This document shows positions 1-12,743 of a DNA stretch of 64,000 bases, one piece after another. Position numbers and translations under genes: made by a program. Position 1 is the first letter of the stretch. Every line of letters starts with the position of its first letter. Under the pieces are notes generated by a model that saw only the letters and a program-made list of their open reading frames with translations, did not search any database and had not been told where the DNA came from. Source of the stretch: Beroe forskalii. Its lineage: Eukaryota; Ctenophora; Nuda; Beroida; Beroidae. The stretch is from assembly GCA_011033025.1 (NCBI GenBank), contig WFMF01000378.1, positions 62,001-126,000 of the forward strand, read 5' to 3'.

Positions 1-310
1 AGATTATTGTCATTTTGATGAATATTGTTTTGTCAATTTGTCATTAGGACCAACATGAGATATGATCCAATGGAAGAATACTTTGTGATTAGAGATAATT
101 AATTAGTCATTTTATGAATTCAGAATTCCCTAAATTTTAATATTTTTCGCAGAAATCTTTTTGATGAACGACTATTTCGCTTGAAAAGCTATTGAATTCA
201 CCTTGAATAGACTGTACTTGTTTATTGCTAAATACTTCACATGGCTTGATCATACCGTTCAGCAGTAACAATATGGTGATAATTACCAATTATCGTGATT
301 AAATAATTTG

Positions 311-545
311 AGGATATACCACTGACCCTCTCAATAATCAACCACTATCTCTCCTCTGTTCTCTTCCAAATTTGAGGATATACCACTGACCCCTCTCAAC
401 AATCAACCACTCTCTCCTCTGTTCTCTCTTCCAAATTTGAGGATATACCACTGACCCCTCTCAACAATCAACCACTCTCTGTTCTCTCTTCCAAATTTGA
501 GGATATACCACTGACCCCTCTCAACAATCAACCACTCTCTCTTCC
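311..545. repeat. 60-65 bp minisatellite, four copies
   Basis: Four head-to-tail copies start near 311, 375, 440 and 500. Each carries the core AGGATATACCACTGACC followed by a CT-rich half (CAATCAACCACTCTCT and GTTCTCT). The second to fourth copies are nearly identical, which points to recent expansion. The reading frame on the minus strand here simply reads through the repeat and is not a gene. Confidence 0.9.
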
Positions 546-789
546 AAGTATCCCATTTCAATGAGGTCACCCTTCTCAGAAACAAAACACATGATGATAT
601 ACACACGGCTCACACTACAGAATATTGCTCATTAGTTTGTACGATATTATACTGAGCTGTCCTGGAAAATAGCCGTTAATACGTCTTCAGCTCACTATTG
701 TAATCCATGATAATTACATCATTCTCCGGTGTCTATTCTTCAAGAGATGGGGGAGCTTGCCTTGATATATTTCAAGTTATTATTCTGCT

Positions 790-1200
790 GTTAGTTTTTA
801 GTTTTACAAATGGAGAGAACAGGGGTAGCTTTACAAGTCTTTTTAGTATTTTCAAGTTATTCTTCTGTTTTTAGTTTTTAGTTTCACAAGTCAGAAGTGG
901 GCCTGTATAAGTTGAGTTTTACAAGTCAGAAGTGGGCCTGTGTAAGTGCACTAAGCATTTATCTAGGCTCTGGCTAAATATGAAATATATCTGATTTTCT
1001 GCAGAACGATGGAAGATTTCACATGACTAGCTCGGGAGCTGGTCCTGGTATATTTCAAATTGCTCATTTGTCACAAGATCTCAAGTTTGAGTTTTAGGAG
1101 TACGTGTGTATAATATAGCATAAAATATTAGCCGAAAGATTCGTTGGCTTTAAATGATCTGATTTTCTGCGGAATGAGGGAAGATTTCACATGGCTCTAT
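790..1200. repeat. imperfect local direct duplications
   Basis: Two sets of direct repeats are visible. One contains ACAAGTCAGAAGTGGGCCTG twice (near 886 and 921). The other contains CTGATTTTCTGC followed by GGAAGATTTCACATG twice (near 990 and 1158). No coding potential is seen. The rest of 1-3170 shows no gene. Confidence 0.7.
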
Positions 1201-3176
1201 ATATAAATGAAATGGAGATATTGTTCAGCTGTTCGCCGTTATAGTCGATGTTTAAACTCCGCTGGTAAAGTTTATTTCGATGATTCTATTTTTGTCATGC
1301 TACTTATTTAAAAACTTCTCGTTTATATCGTTACACCGATTCAGTGTACATGCATCCTGTATTTCTTTTGTGTTGTGTCTGGGCCCTGTGTCTGCCAATC
1401 TGGCCAGATTCTCTTGGACATGTGATCGAATGATTGATGATTTATTGCTCGACTCTTTTAATCTTTTAATTGAGATAATATAATCACAGGAAACCGTTTC
1501 TCAGAAAATTGCGGCCGCCTCATGCACAATTAATTAATCATACTCAATAAAATTTCTCTGTACGGAGCTTATGTATTCGAAAGGTCCGCGCGCTTAAAGA
1601 TAGACGTTATTACGTCGCCAATTTTCCACTATAAACCATGATAGCCACACCATTTCACTCCGCCTATTGCCCGGATGCGGAGTCACTTCACTCACTGAAT
1701 GTGTATTCCTTGTAATTATCATGTAGCTCTCTCCCATCGTGTATAATAATAGCACACAGTACATTGCTGCGTGTGTGTAGGCTGCTCTCTCTCCAGTTGT
1801 ATTTCTGTGTACTCTGGGTGTATAATTGCGGTCCTCTATTTGACTTGTATTTACTATTTTCTGTGTACTTTGCTGTGTTTGTTTAGTCAGCACTCTATTT
1901 GTATTGGATTGTATTTTTCTGTTCACAGTAAACTTGGTGTAGTGAACCAATGTCGATCCCCAATCCCTTAAATTAGGGATTTCAGGTGACCTCTATTGAC
2001 ACAAATATCCACATTCTGTGCTAATTATGTGAGATATACGATTTGCATGACATGGCAGTGGTTGAGTGCATTGCCTGACGTCTGTTAGCGTGTATGTGTA
2101 CATTTGGTGTACTGTGATTGTATTAAATTGAACTTATACCTGTCTGCATTTGTCCTAATATGTGTATGTGTAGGTGTATAAGTACGTACAATGTGACCCC
2201 ATTGTTGCACCAATAAGCACCCCTTTTAACTTTTAATGGGCTCGTTACCCCGGCGGCATTATATTGTCCGGTTTGTGACGTCATCTTAATTGTTTCAAAG
2301 TCACGTGACTCCTTCGATGTGTCGCCTAACCACCACATTATGATATGTACAGTTTATTTCTTTCACGTTAATGATTCTTTTTAGTTTTTAATCTGTTTAG
2401 TGATCATTGAAAAACGCGATAGAATTTTGCAGACATGACTTTTGCTTTCTTCCTTATTTTAAAAGCTTGGTTTCTTTAGGACTTGTTAATGAATCTCAGG
2501 TGCCTGAAAGCGGCCATAATATGTACTTTTTATGATTCGGATGTAATGAATCAACATTCATTCTGTTTTCCTTGATTGCTTCAGGGTTATTTCCACTACG
2601 TATGTTCATACCGCATCGCACTGGTTTCCGTCTTCCAGTTCGTTAGTTTATCTGCAAATTGGTATTTCGTCACAGCAGGGCTGGGCATCGGAATGGTTGG
2701 AAGTTGCTTATCAATTATGATGCTAGATGAAAATGCGCTTTTGATTGGATAATACGGATTAATTTAGTTACTATGTTTCCTGCTTTGAAAGTTGTTGAAA
2801 TGATTCTGTGTCCTTGCTGCATTTCAATTGTTGGCTTTACGTACTAAAAAACCCGACGGTATAACAATTTATCTATTGGATATTCATGTTGTTTTGCTTT
2901 TTTTAGCTTTATTTGACCTCGGACGATTCTACCTGTTATTTGATACGATTGATATTGATTTAATTAATAGATGCCATATGACTCTAATATAAATTCTAAC
3001 CCTTATCCCGCCTCTAGAACAGGAATGATCTGACATCAGCCGTCCCCTGTCCTCCTGTTCTCAACCTCTCTTCACACATTTCACATAACGCACTTGCAGC
3101 GTTATTCCGTCCCCTTCACACACCCACACACATCTCTCTCCGCCTCTTTGCTCCTGCCCCGGAGAGAATTCTATAC

Positions 3177-3243
3177 CACGTGACTGGATATAATCACGTG
3201 ACGTCAGAGTATTACATACACCACGTGACCGAATAATCACGTG
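3177..3243. promoter_or_regulatory. cluster of four CACGTG E-boxes with an overlapping CRE
   Basis: CACGTG occurs at 3177, 3195, 3222 and 3238, three of them as TCACGTGA- or CCACGTGA-type sites. A perfect CRE, TGACGTCA, lies at 3199-3206 and overlaps the second box. The cluster ends 19 nt before the ATG of the exon at 3262, so it is placed like a core promoter or proximal enhancer. Known binders of this class are bHLH-ZIP factors (MITF/TFE, USF, MYC) and CREB/ATF; which one acts here is inference. Confidence 0.6.
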
Positions 3244-3261
3244 ACCAAAACGCCAGATACC

Positions 3262-4417
3262 ATGAACAGTAAGTGGTATGTCAGTTGGTTGGACATGCTC
3301 GAGAAGACGGAGTGGTTGTTCCTCATGAAGCCGTTCTTCCTGCAGTTCCAGGTACAGTGTATTGGGGATGCTTCCATGTAAGATGTACGTTTGCAGCCAA
3401 AAGAGCTGCTGGCCGGCGAACCTGGTTTATAGAAGTTTTATTTTCTTTGATATATGGGAAGGCCGTAGGTACCCCGTAGTCTACAGTTCCATGTCAGATT
3501 CCGGGGATATTTTTACAATAAGCACTTACAAAATACTCTAATGGTTATGAAATTATAAGTTTTTAGTATTGCAACTTGAACTTGCAAGTATTTTGAACGA
3601 AGAGATCGCCCACCCTTGCACTTCTCAGTTTAGACTTTAAGAATTGTGAGTGTCGACTTCATACCTACGTTCTTCATGCCCGCACAGTGAGGTTAAAACG
3701 AACTAAATTTTAGATTTCTGGTTCCAGGGAGTGATGAAGTCTCGACTGATATTTAAATCTTCGAAATTATCTATAATCAGCGTGCTAGTCAGCTACTCGT
3801 AATTGAGTCAAATTAATTCAAATCAAGTCAATTGCGCTTACCGCATCTGACTGTAATTAATTTTTATTGAATTGAGAAATTTGAGATGTCAAGCGGTTTA
3901 GCTTTTCGAATATTCTCTGCGTGTAAAACCTAACACAGCATTTCTGCTGTGAATCTCGAATTGTTTTCTCGTGATTTCTTTTACGGAGCCTTCTTAAAAC
4001 CATCGTCACGTACTTTTCGAAAACTTAGTTCAACGGGTAGGTTCGTTTGTTTTAACAGGTAAAGAAGAGAGTTTTGTCATCTGTGCTGATTACCAGTCAC
4101 CCGATCTTTGTTTGAAATTTCTTAAACAGTGTATTTGAAGGTCACAATTCACTTCATGATGCAATCGATTACTATCGAACTGTTCCCCACTGTTCTCGAA
4201 TTGTTCTCGAGAATGGATGTGATGACCAGATGGAGATCGTTAAAAATAGCACACAATAACACACAATAAGCGGCACACGTAATGTAACACGTGCACTTCT
4301 TTCAGAACATCGAGGAAGGAACGAGCATAGGAAAAGAGGAGATCTACAACACTCTCGTTAACAGTCAGGGGGCCATGGAGGCCCAGAAGAAAATGCAGGA
4401 GGACATCCGATGGGCAG
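3262..4417 (+). CDS. unrecognised gene, two 5' exons
   Basis: Exon 1 (3262-3351) starts at an ATG just after an E-box cluster and encodes 30 residues ending in an aromatic stretch (WLFLMKPFFLQFQ). It ends at a CAG|GTACAG donor, phase 0. Exon 2 (4306-4417) follows a TTCTTTCAG acceptor. It encodes 37 residues beginning NIEEGTSIGKEEIYNTL and ending QKKMQEDIRW, rich in Glu and Lys and probably helical, and stops at a GCAG|GTACAA donor, phase 1. Both exons are more GC-rich than their surroundings and have good codon structure. I do not recognise the family. The next exon is not visible in the repeat-rich DNA downstream. The phase would allow a join to the exon near 19.5 kb, but that would need a 15-kb intron and is only a possibility. 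Confidence 0.5.
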
Positions 4418-5907
4418 GTACAACCTTTCAATTTTGTTTGAAATTTATGGTCAAATCAATGATTTAAACTTATAATTTTAATTTGTTCTAGGATTTAACG
4501 TTAAAATCATTGATTTTATGTGTTGTGATTTTATTCAGTTCGTTATATTCTGTGAAATTTGCTGTTCTGTTAAACTATACTTTTTTCGAGATTTTGCTGA
4601 AATTTGTAGAATATGGGAAGTGAAGTTCATTTCCGTAGAAATTCACTGAAATATGCTTGTACCTGATTCTTTCTCGTACCATTTAATCACAGGCATTACT
4701 TTAAACAACAAAATTTACTTTGATAACCTTTTTAAACACTAAGTCCATTTCAGGTTCCTTTAATCAGTGTTTTATATAAACTGGATTCCTAGAAATTGAT
4801 CAAATTGTTTAAACGTGTTAAAATGGAGATTTTTCTTGTGACGTGTGTTATGTCTGATTTCTACAAAAAATATCTGCTTGTATGTCCGTCTGAGGAAAAA
4901 ACGTAAACCTGTCGAGGGGTATTTGTCACTCTAAGTAGTTGTTTGTCCCTGTTTTTACAGACGTTTGTGAAGGAGTGCGCTGCGCGCGCGTGTAAAAACC
5001 CGCGTTATAGTGCGCGCGAGTGAAAAAAACCCGCGCTTTTACTTCCTGAGATTATTCTCCCCATTTGCATCGTGCTCGTTACATATCCACCCACACCTTG
5101 TTAATGGATAAGATGTGTACAAATAATGCATTATATTAAACCGCGGAACCCCCCTCGACAGTGTACTCTTACGTCAAAGCGCGCCTGTTCTACTAATTGT
5201 AATGCTCCCCTCGTACAACCAACAGACATTGCTACGTCATTAACTCCCATTCTAAGGCATGATAATGAAGTCATTCTAGTCCACCAAATACCTGCGCAGG
5301 TAGTGTCCTGTGTCTGGCGACGTGCCAAACTCGTGTGTTGTTCCTTACCATCACGAGTTGTAAAGCCCGGGTTGATGGTTGAAGTTTCACTGTCACAGTG
5401 AAGCAGCTGCTGCTGTCAATTTATTATAATATATCACTTACCGTGCCTTATTTTTGCCGGAAAATATTCAAATGTATGTGAGGTAGTAGGGAAGGTGTTT
5501 CAATCTCCGATTGAAGTAAAATATGAGTTGAGTGGGTATAATGTTGTAAATTATTCTCAGGGTATTGTAACTTTGTAATGAAAGCTGGGCTCAGTATTTT
5601 AACTGTCATTGCAACTCTCCCGATCAACCGGGTTATTTTATGTTCGATCTCGTGTTTGCTATAGCATATGGTGTGTCTAGGACTTGATCAAAGAATTTAA
5701 ATCGATGATAATTATGAAGTAAAAGTAGTGTTCGTGTTCCGCGCTGAAGCTCAGAGGTCAGAGTGTCCCCTCGTTTAAATTTGATAATCAAGGCTCAGGT
5801 AGGGCAAGAATTTTGATTATCAACAAACGGCTGATTTTTCACTCGAAGCATGGCTTGCAATTAAATTTCAGCCCGCGAATTAATTGAGACCATATTCTAC
5901 AACGCTC
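4418..5907. other. non-coding stretch, no gene seen
   Basis: AT-rich DNA. Near 4975-5035 a short alternating CG-rich motif (GCGCGCG plus AAAAACCCGCG) is repeated twice. A pair of opposed CTGTCGAGGGG motifs at about 4911 and 5150 could bound a small element, but only about 11-14 bp match. Confidence 0.4.
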
Positions 5908-7089
5908 ACTCTAAAAGGGGGGGGGCCAACCCCCTCAATTTTGGTGGATATCAAAAAATCGCCAATAGGGGGTTTAATTTTGGGGGGTTTTGGGGGGTTT
6001 TGGGGGGTTTGAGGGGGCTTAATTCTTAGTGAAAAAAGGGGAATTTTTTTCTCAAATGGTACCATTTTTGTTCCTGATTTTTTGCACCATTTCAAAATGG
6101 TACCATTTTTGGTCGTGATTTTTGGCGATTTTCAGAAATGGTACCATTTTTGTTTCTGATTTTCAGCATCTTTTTCAAATGGTACCATTTTGTTTCTGAT
6201 TTTTTGCACCCTTTCGAAATGGTACCATTTTTGTTCCTGATATTTTGCACCATTTCAAAATGGTACCATTTTTGGTTGTGATTTTTGGCGAATTTTAGAA
6301 ATGGTACCATTTTTGTTTCTGGTTTTTGGTACCATTTTTGTTTATAATTTTTGGAACTTTTATGAAATGGTACCATTTTTGTTTCTGATTTTCAGCATCT
6401 TTTTCAAATGGTACCAAATTTGTGTCCGATTTTTGCGCCTTTTCGAAATGGTACCTTTTTTATTCGTGATTTTTGGCGATTTTCAGAAATGGTACCATTT
6501 TTGTTTACAGTTTTTGGTACCATTTTTGTTTCTGATTTTCAGCATCTTTTTCAAATGGTACCATTTTGTTTATGATTATTTGCACCCTTTCGAAATGGTA
6601 CCATTTTTGTGCCTGATTTTTTGCACCATTTCAAAATGGTACCATTTTTGGTCGTGATTTTTGGCGATTTTTAGAAATGGTACCTTTTTTGTTTCCGGTT
6701 TTCGGTACCATTTTCGTTTATAATATTTGGAACTTTTATGAAATGGTACCATTTTTGTTTCTGATTTTCAGCATCTTTTTCAAATGGTACCAAATTTGTG
6801 TCCGATTTTTGCGCCTTTTCGAAATGGTACCTTTTTTATTCGTGATTTTTGGCAACTTTTTCAAATGGTACCATTTTGTTTCTTCATTTTGGTGCTTTTT
6901 TGAATCATACTAGAATAATTTTTGCTGTCGATAGGGGGTTTAATTTTGGGGGGTTTAATTTTTGCTGTCGATAGGGGGTCTAATTTTGGGGGGTTTAATT
7001 TAACCCCCTGGTGGATATAACAAATTTCCAATAGGGGGCTTAATTTTGGGGGGTTTTGGGGGGTTGGCCCCCCCCCCTAAAACTCTAAA
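5908..7089. mobile_element. 1.17-kb non-autonomous DNA element filled with GGTACC palindromes
   Basis: The ends are inverted copies: A plus a run of G, then GGCCAACCCC, on the left, and GGGGTTGGCC plus a run of C on the right. Both are flanked by the same 8-mer ACTCTAAA (5908-5915 and 7082-7089), as expected for an 8-bp target-site duplication of hAT type. G-rich subterminal repeats (TTTAATTTTGGGGGGTTT) sit inside each end. The core carries 22 GGTACC sites, mostly inside the palindrome AAATGGTACCATTT, spaced about 28-50 bp apart. A larger internal duplication links about 6301-6480 with about 6677-6850. Open frames with MVPFLFLIF-like repeats, on both strands, are by-products of the repeat. 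No transposase is present. Confidence 0.75.
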
Positions 7090-9930
7090 TCAAATAAAGA
7101 TTTTGATATTTAAGTGACAAATACGAAGTTATTTTCGAGTTAAAACCTTGAATATGAATATTTTATATTCACGCCAAGAATCCTAGCACCACGTACTGTG
7201 TAAGAACAAAGGGAAGTGCACTACGATTGTCAAATACTACATATAATATTGAGGGCTGCAAATAATATAATAGCGCTCATTTGGTTTGTGTGTGCGATCA
7301 CAGCCGAGATTTATATTGTGATTCATGGTCCCCGTCCTCAGCTCTATATTATAGATTTCTGAAAATCTGTCAATAGTTTTATATTAGTGTGGTTGCTTTC
7401 TTTGGGCATGTTGTTTGTACTGTACTGGCTACTCCAACGCAAAGAAGGTGTACGGCAATCAATTACAACTGCAGACATTTGGCAATTACCTTGGTCTCTA
7501 CACCAACTATTACGATGGTGCTCGTTAAGTTTTGTAATTTGTTTTTTCATTCACATTATTAAACTCCAAAGAAGTGCACGTGATAGCAAGTTGAAATGTT
7601 TCAGCTCGTATAACCTCAATTAGAAAGTATTGTTATTTGTAGATTACTATCAAGCCTTTAGATCAGGAGAACTCCAACTTATAAGTAATTTGTCCTAATG
7701 ATTATCGTTGTGCTTTGTTATTGAAAATTGTACCTGCAGAATAGTCATTTATTCTAGAAATTATAAGTTACAGGTGTTCATGTACTATCAAGTTTCTAAT
7801 TAGTAAATTTCAAACTGAATAACCATTATTATCTGTTCAAATGTTGTCCAAATTTCGCAAATTGTGCTGTTCTAAATAGTTCATAGTCCTTTTATTGAAT
7901 ATTGTTAGTTTCATACCCCTCCATTTTATATAGTCACGAGGTTTGCTATAAAACTCTTCCATAACATATCATATTCATTTGTCTTATCCTCAAAATAGTT
8001 ATCTTGCTATACAATTTCACGTTCTAATGTGATTTCTAACATAGGTGTCGCGACCTCGAGAAATGAAAAACATTCTTAAATTTCGCGCGGCGCCATGTAC
8101 ATACGTGGATATGGTGTTAAATCAGTATCACACGCGCGTACAAATGGCGTTCGTGTAGAAATTTCAGGCGTTCTCAGAACACGCGACATCAACGTAACTA
8201 TATGTGAGTGCGAAAATTCTGACTAAACTCACGTTAACGTATTAGTAATATGAATTCTAACAATACACACGTTAGTCGTGTTAATGTGATGACGACACCC
8301 AGCCTTGTAACATCTGGTTCAGCCTCTTCACAAGTCCGACTAATTGGATAATGGTCAAATATACACAATGGAGGAGTTGTTGCAACGGTGAAAAGAATTC
8401 TCCACTTTTTGTGTCAGCCATGTTTAATTTCATTGTAATAAATCTAAAGTGGCTCTTTTTCAAGTAATGATCTGTAGCAGATAGTTGCTTGAATCAAAAT
8501 TGCTTTAATTGCTGTAAAACTACAAAAGTGCTTCAATTTTTGTTCAACTTCGGAGATGACTTAAGTTTCGTCTTCCGGTTACGTTAGTTTCAGTTACATC
8601 ATCGGTTCCTTTTGAAATTTGTTACATGACTTAACTAAATAGTCTATTTCATTCCACAATACTGGTAAATTATGCAGACTCTGCACTACATGATATATAC
8701 AGCTATGTCTAACAAACTAGCGCACTAAAAGACGGCGAATATCGATTATACATCGGCCATTGGTCAAAAACTCTTCAAAAAGTACCGAACATTCTTGAAT
8801 TCTACGTTCCCTTTTCGTACTCACAATATAAAATCCCCGACTAAGCAGTAAAAGCATGAGTACTGAACTTCGATGTTTTGATATTCGCGCCGAATAAGGA
8901 ATAATGCGCTATCACTTCTACCGGCACACTGTTTGTAAAACATACAAACCGCATAGAATGCGGCTAATCGGTAAATTGGCCGATTTCCCAGCTCCACATT
9001 TTTCGCCATGCCACACTACATAATCTATGCTGCAAATTTTCTTCGTATTCCGAATTCGATACTTTCTTTGGTATTTCTTGATACACTCAAATAATTTGGT
9101 GTATATCTAACCCACCTCTAAGACGAATTCTCTCCCACAAAAAATGTTTTAAAGCGTCTCATATAAACGTTTTTTACGTGCTGTATGAAGTAGACGTATT
9201 TAAATTCTATAATTTTGCTAATTAAATACCAACTTATCAAGTTATCATCTCTTATTATAAACTTGGCTCTTTCTCCGTCTCTCTGAGCTTCCTAGTTATA
9301 AAACTTGGCTGAAAAAACAAGCAATTTACAGTCCTCTTTCTTGGCTGCTTTTCCTGATGACTTCACCATATCTTGTGTTGTTGGAAGATATCCAGTTATA
9401 TGTTGAATATATCCCAGTTTCATCGTTATAACTTTGCTATTGCAGCATATAAAACATTCAATTCTTACCGTCATATCCCTATCATACGTTAGTGTAAGTT
9501 CCATGGCAATAGGCTATTTATACGTCATCAACTCACCATTCTAAGATCTGAAAATGACGTAAATAAGTCACTATCCTATGTCTGTGCGTGGTTCAAGTAT
9601 CTGAGTAAGTACTGATTACCCCTCGTACTCTTAAAGTTGTAGCTGTGTGACGTGAGCAGAAACATCCTCCTTGAATACTGTAGTATTTTATTATGTTCCA
9701 CTGTGCATATACGCCCGGAGCGGGGTGTTTTTGATAGACTCAAGTTTAGTAATCTTTCATGATAGAAAACACATGAAGGCATCGCTCTCAATCATTACCA
9801 GAGACTTTTCCTCTTCATTATGACAATTTTAGAGTATCTATTTTCCAGTCTTACTATAAATAGATTATGATATAATGAGCAGGCGCGTGACCAGCAGCTA
9901 AGACTTTAAGAGATGATATTATCTTGGTGT
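7090..9930. other. intergenic stretch, nothing recognised
   Basis: No exon with a convincing splice-site pair or family signature is seen on either strand. The open frames here are short, AT-rich and lack domain features. Confidence 0.4.
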
Positions 9931-9931
9931 G

Positions 9932-10250
9932 AAGTTGGTTTTGTCAACCTCCCGTCTAAATTTAGTTGTTACCTACCTTGGCGTGAAGTAGATTTCATTT
10001 AGTCTAGATACCTTGGCGTGAAATAGGTTTTCATCTTGTCTAGATACATTCGCATGAAATAGGTTTTCATCTTGTCTATATGCTTGGCGTGAAATAGGTT
10101 TTCGTCTTATCTAGATACATACACATGAAATAGGTTTTCATCTTTTCTATATGCTTTAGCGTGAAATAGGTTTTCATCTTGTCTATAAGCCTTGGCGTGA
10201 AATAGGTTTTCATCTTGTCTATATTTCTTGGCGTGAAATAGGTTTTCATC
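9932..10250. repeat. 36-bp tandem repeat array
   Basis: About eight head-to-tail units carry the core GCGTGAAATAGGTTTTCATC followed by TTGTCTAGATAC or TTGTCTATATG. The first units (from 9932) are more diverged. Alternate units differ in the first bases (CTTGG versus ATTCG or TACAC), a hint of a two-unit higher-order period. Confidence 0.85.
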
Positions 10251-10259
10251 AATCTCCAG

Positions 10260-11127
10260 CAGTCTAGAGATACTATCAGCAGTGTCCAGTAAAGCTCTCT
10301 GGATATGTGTAAAGGTATCTCCGTGTTAGCTGTAGATAGGAGAGCGAGACAGAAGAAAAGTTAGAAGTGATAATTGGACATCCTGGCACCAACACACATG
10401 CACATATTTTACCGTACCATTAGGCTATGATATACGTGTTATATTATGTGTCTTTTGACCTGTAGTACGCGGGTACATTTTATGAATTTTAGGAATATAA
10501 TAATTTGGAGAGTTTTACCCTTCCTTAGCTACTTTTAGAGTTGCTAATCGCACGGTGAATTGTGTAAAAATAACCATGATCTTATTTCGACTCGCTTAAT
10601 AAGGAAGCTAGAAGTCCTAAGACATGAGCTATTAGCTCATATCCGATTATCCTGTTGAAGTTTTCTACGACTTTTTGACGCTCGTGATCCCACTCAAGTT
10701 GTATTATCTAAAGCTTATTTGAGTACTCATTAATTGAGTCTAGATTTTTCTGTTTTATCTGACTTAAATCTATTTCATAACGTAGCTCACGACATGCTCC
10801 TGATTTTTCTGATCGATATGGATTCTTTTCGTCCATTCTGTATTTATGTTCCTCCATAGATCCCTTCTATTCCTATCCTCCCATCTCCTAAGTAGGTCTT
10901 CTCTTTTTCTAAGCCATTTCTATTCCATCTTTCTCCTTTTCACACCCTCCGACTCCAACTAACACCGCCGTCTTTTCGCTCCGCCCCCCACTTTTGATTC
11001 TCAGCCTGCTCATTCTTTAGTCTTCCTTTCAATGCTTCTAAAGTCTTCGCTTTCTCTTCCATTTTACACATAATTATTACCTCCGAAGCCAATTCACCCT
11101 TTCCTCCCTTCCACCGCTTATTGAGTC
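10260..11127. other. intergenic stretch, nothing recognised
   Basis: AT-rich, then pyrimidine-rich toward 10850-11200. No supported exon is seen. Confidence 0.35.
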
Positions 11128-11211
11128 GTGGAACCACTCCATACCGATGACCCCAGCCTTATCCCCCCCCCCCTCACTTGGCCCTTTTCACCTCTCCCTT
11201 TCCCCCGTTTA
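11128..11211. repeat. detached copy of the CT-rich 92-bp satellite
   Basis: The segment shares CCATACCGATGA, a long run of C/T and CTTTCCCCCGTTTA with the four-copy array at 14506-14865. It borders the fold-back duplication on its left side, so the same satellite lies on both sides of that block. Confidence 0.6.
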
Positions 11212-12743
11212 CACCACCAAAACCGTTGGACGGTTGGTCTAGTAACCCCCCGCTGGTTTGGATGTGATCAGCCCATTTTGTCTCTTTTCAGGTTCCGTTG
11301 TCACATCCAAACCCGCGGGGGGTTACTAGACCAACCGTCCAACGGTTTTGGTGGTGATATCTTGACAGATGTATGTAGTTTGAACCCATGTTACTTGCCC
11401 AAAGGCAGTTTCGACCCACGTAACTTGCCCTCACGTAGTCCGAACCTTCGTTACTAGCCCACACGCAAGTCTAACCCACATAAATCACCCTGACGAAGTC
11501 CAACACTAAGTTATTCTAACTTGAAATTACTAGAATTGATATATGTCTTAATTTCTACAAAACGTCCGTGTGTACTCACGTGCTTAAATATAGCAACCAG
11601 ATCTAATTTCACGTGCATTAGTCGTATTTGAACTCATTTCAACGTAATCAAGTCGAAAATCCTGTGTAAATATCAATTTCTTCAAATCCCCTAATTTCTA
11701 CAAAACGTCCGTATGTACTCACGTGCCAAAATATGGCAACCAGATCTAATTTCATGTGCATTAGTCGTATTTAAACTCATTTCAACATAATCAAGTCAAA
11801 ATCCTGCGTAAATATCAATTTCTTCAAATCCCTAATTTCTACAAAACGTCCGCGTGAACTCACGTGCTTCACTAGTCCATCGTATATTTCCCCGTTATTC
11901 GGACCCCGTTATTCGGACCCCCGTTATTCGGACCCCCGTTACTCGGACCCCCATATTCGGACCCCGTTATTCGGACCCCCATTATTCGGACCCCCGTTAT
12001 ACTGACCCCCGTTACTCGGACCCCCGTTATTCGGACCCCCGATATTCGGACCCCCGTTATTCGGATCCCCGTTATTCTGACCCACGTTATTCTGACCCAC
12101 ATAATCCGATGAAAACTCTATGAGTTGGAGATGTAAAAAGTAGCGCAAAAATAGCGTTCTATCACAAAATACGCTATTTTAGTGGTTTTACGCGATTTTG
12201 ATGTCGTCATCACAGCACCCAAATAAGCTCAAACCAACTTCCCATATAGCCTATAAGACAATTCCGCCTTAGTGCAACATACTTTGACCGGTCTCATCTC
12301 AAGATAAGCTGCAGTTCTTGATATATCTCTCGTTTAAGTTTTTCTCCTAAAATTTTGAAATTGATTTTTCACCGTACCTTAGAAAATCGCGTATATCTCG
12401 ATGAAAAATCGAGATAGCCCAATGATCCGTATGATTTTCTGAAAGCTCTTTAAATTTCCAACTAACGATTTTTCAACATTTTTGAGCTATCTCAATTCCT
12501 TCTTGGTGAAAAATGCGCATAAAGATGGCCTATTCTCGCTAAAAAAACAATAAAATTTCGCTAAGTTGATGACGTCATAGTGACGTGAAAATGACGTCAC
12601 CAGAACTTCTCTTATAGCCTATAACATTTTCCCATCTTAGATAAACAAAACCTGACCTCGATCATGGCTCTACCATTTCCCGTTCTTGACATCTCGGCTT
12701 TCCAAATTTGCTCCCAATTATCATGATCTATCTTCTTATATAT
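11212..12743. repeat. 1.5-kb composite fold-back unit, copy 1
   Basis: The unit opens with a large inverted repeat (11212-11356): about 55-bp arms starting CACCACCAAAACCGTTGG around a loop of about 33 nt. Then come two full and one partial copy of a 143-bp direct repeat (from 11549, motif TTTCTACAAAACGTCCG). Next is a 15-bp minisatellite of CGTTATTCGGACCCC type (11892-12110), and then about 630 bp of unique-looking sequence. The whole unit is repeated immediately downstream. Open frames across the minisatellite (YSDPR-type repeats) are artefacts. Confidence 0.85.

Noticed and set aside
311-545. CRISPR-like array
   Set aside because: Whole 60-65-bp units are tandem, without repeat/spacer division.
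4911-5162. Mobile element bounded by opposed CTGTCGAGGGG motifs
   Set aside because: Only about 11-14 bp match and no flanking duplication was seen.
5880-6913. Long frames on both strands encoding MVPFLFLIF-type repeats
   Set aside because: They are translations of the GGTACC repeat; the open frame follows from the repeat having no stops, and the same peptide appears in both orientations.
9932-10250. CRISPR-like regularly spaced repeats
   Set aside because: The units are directly adjacent with no unique spacers, and the genome is eukaryotic.
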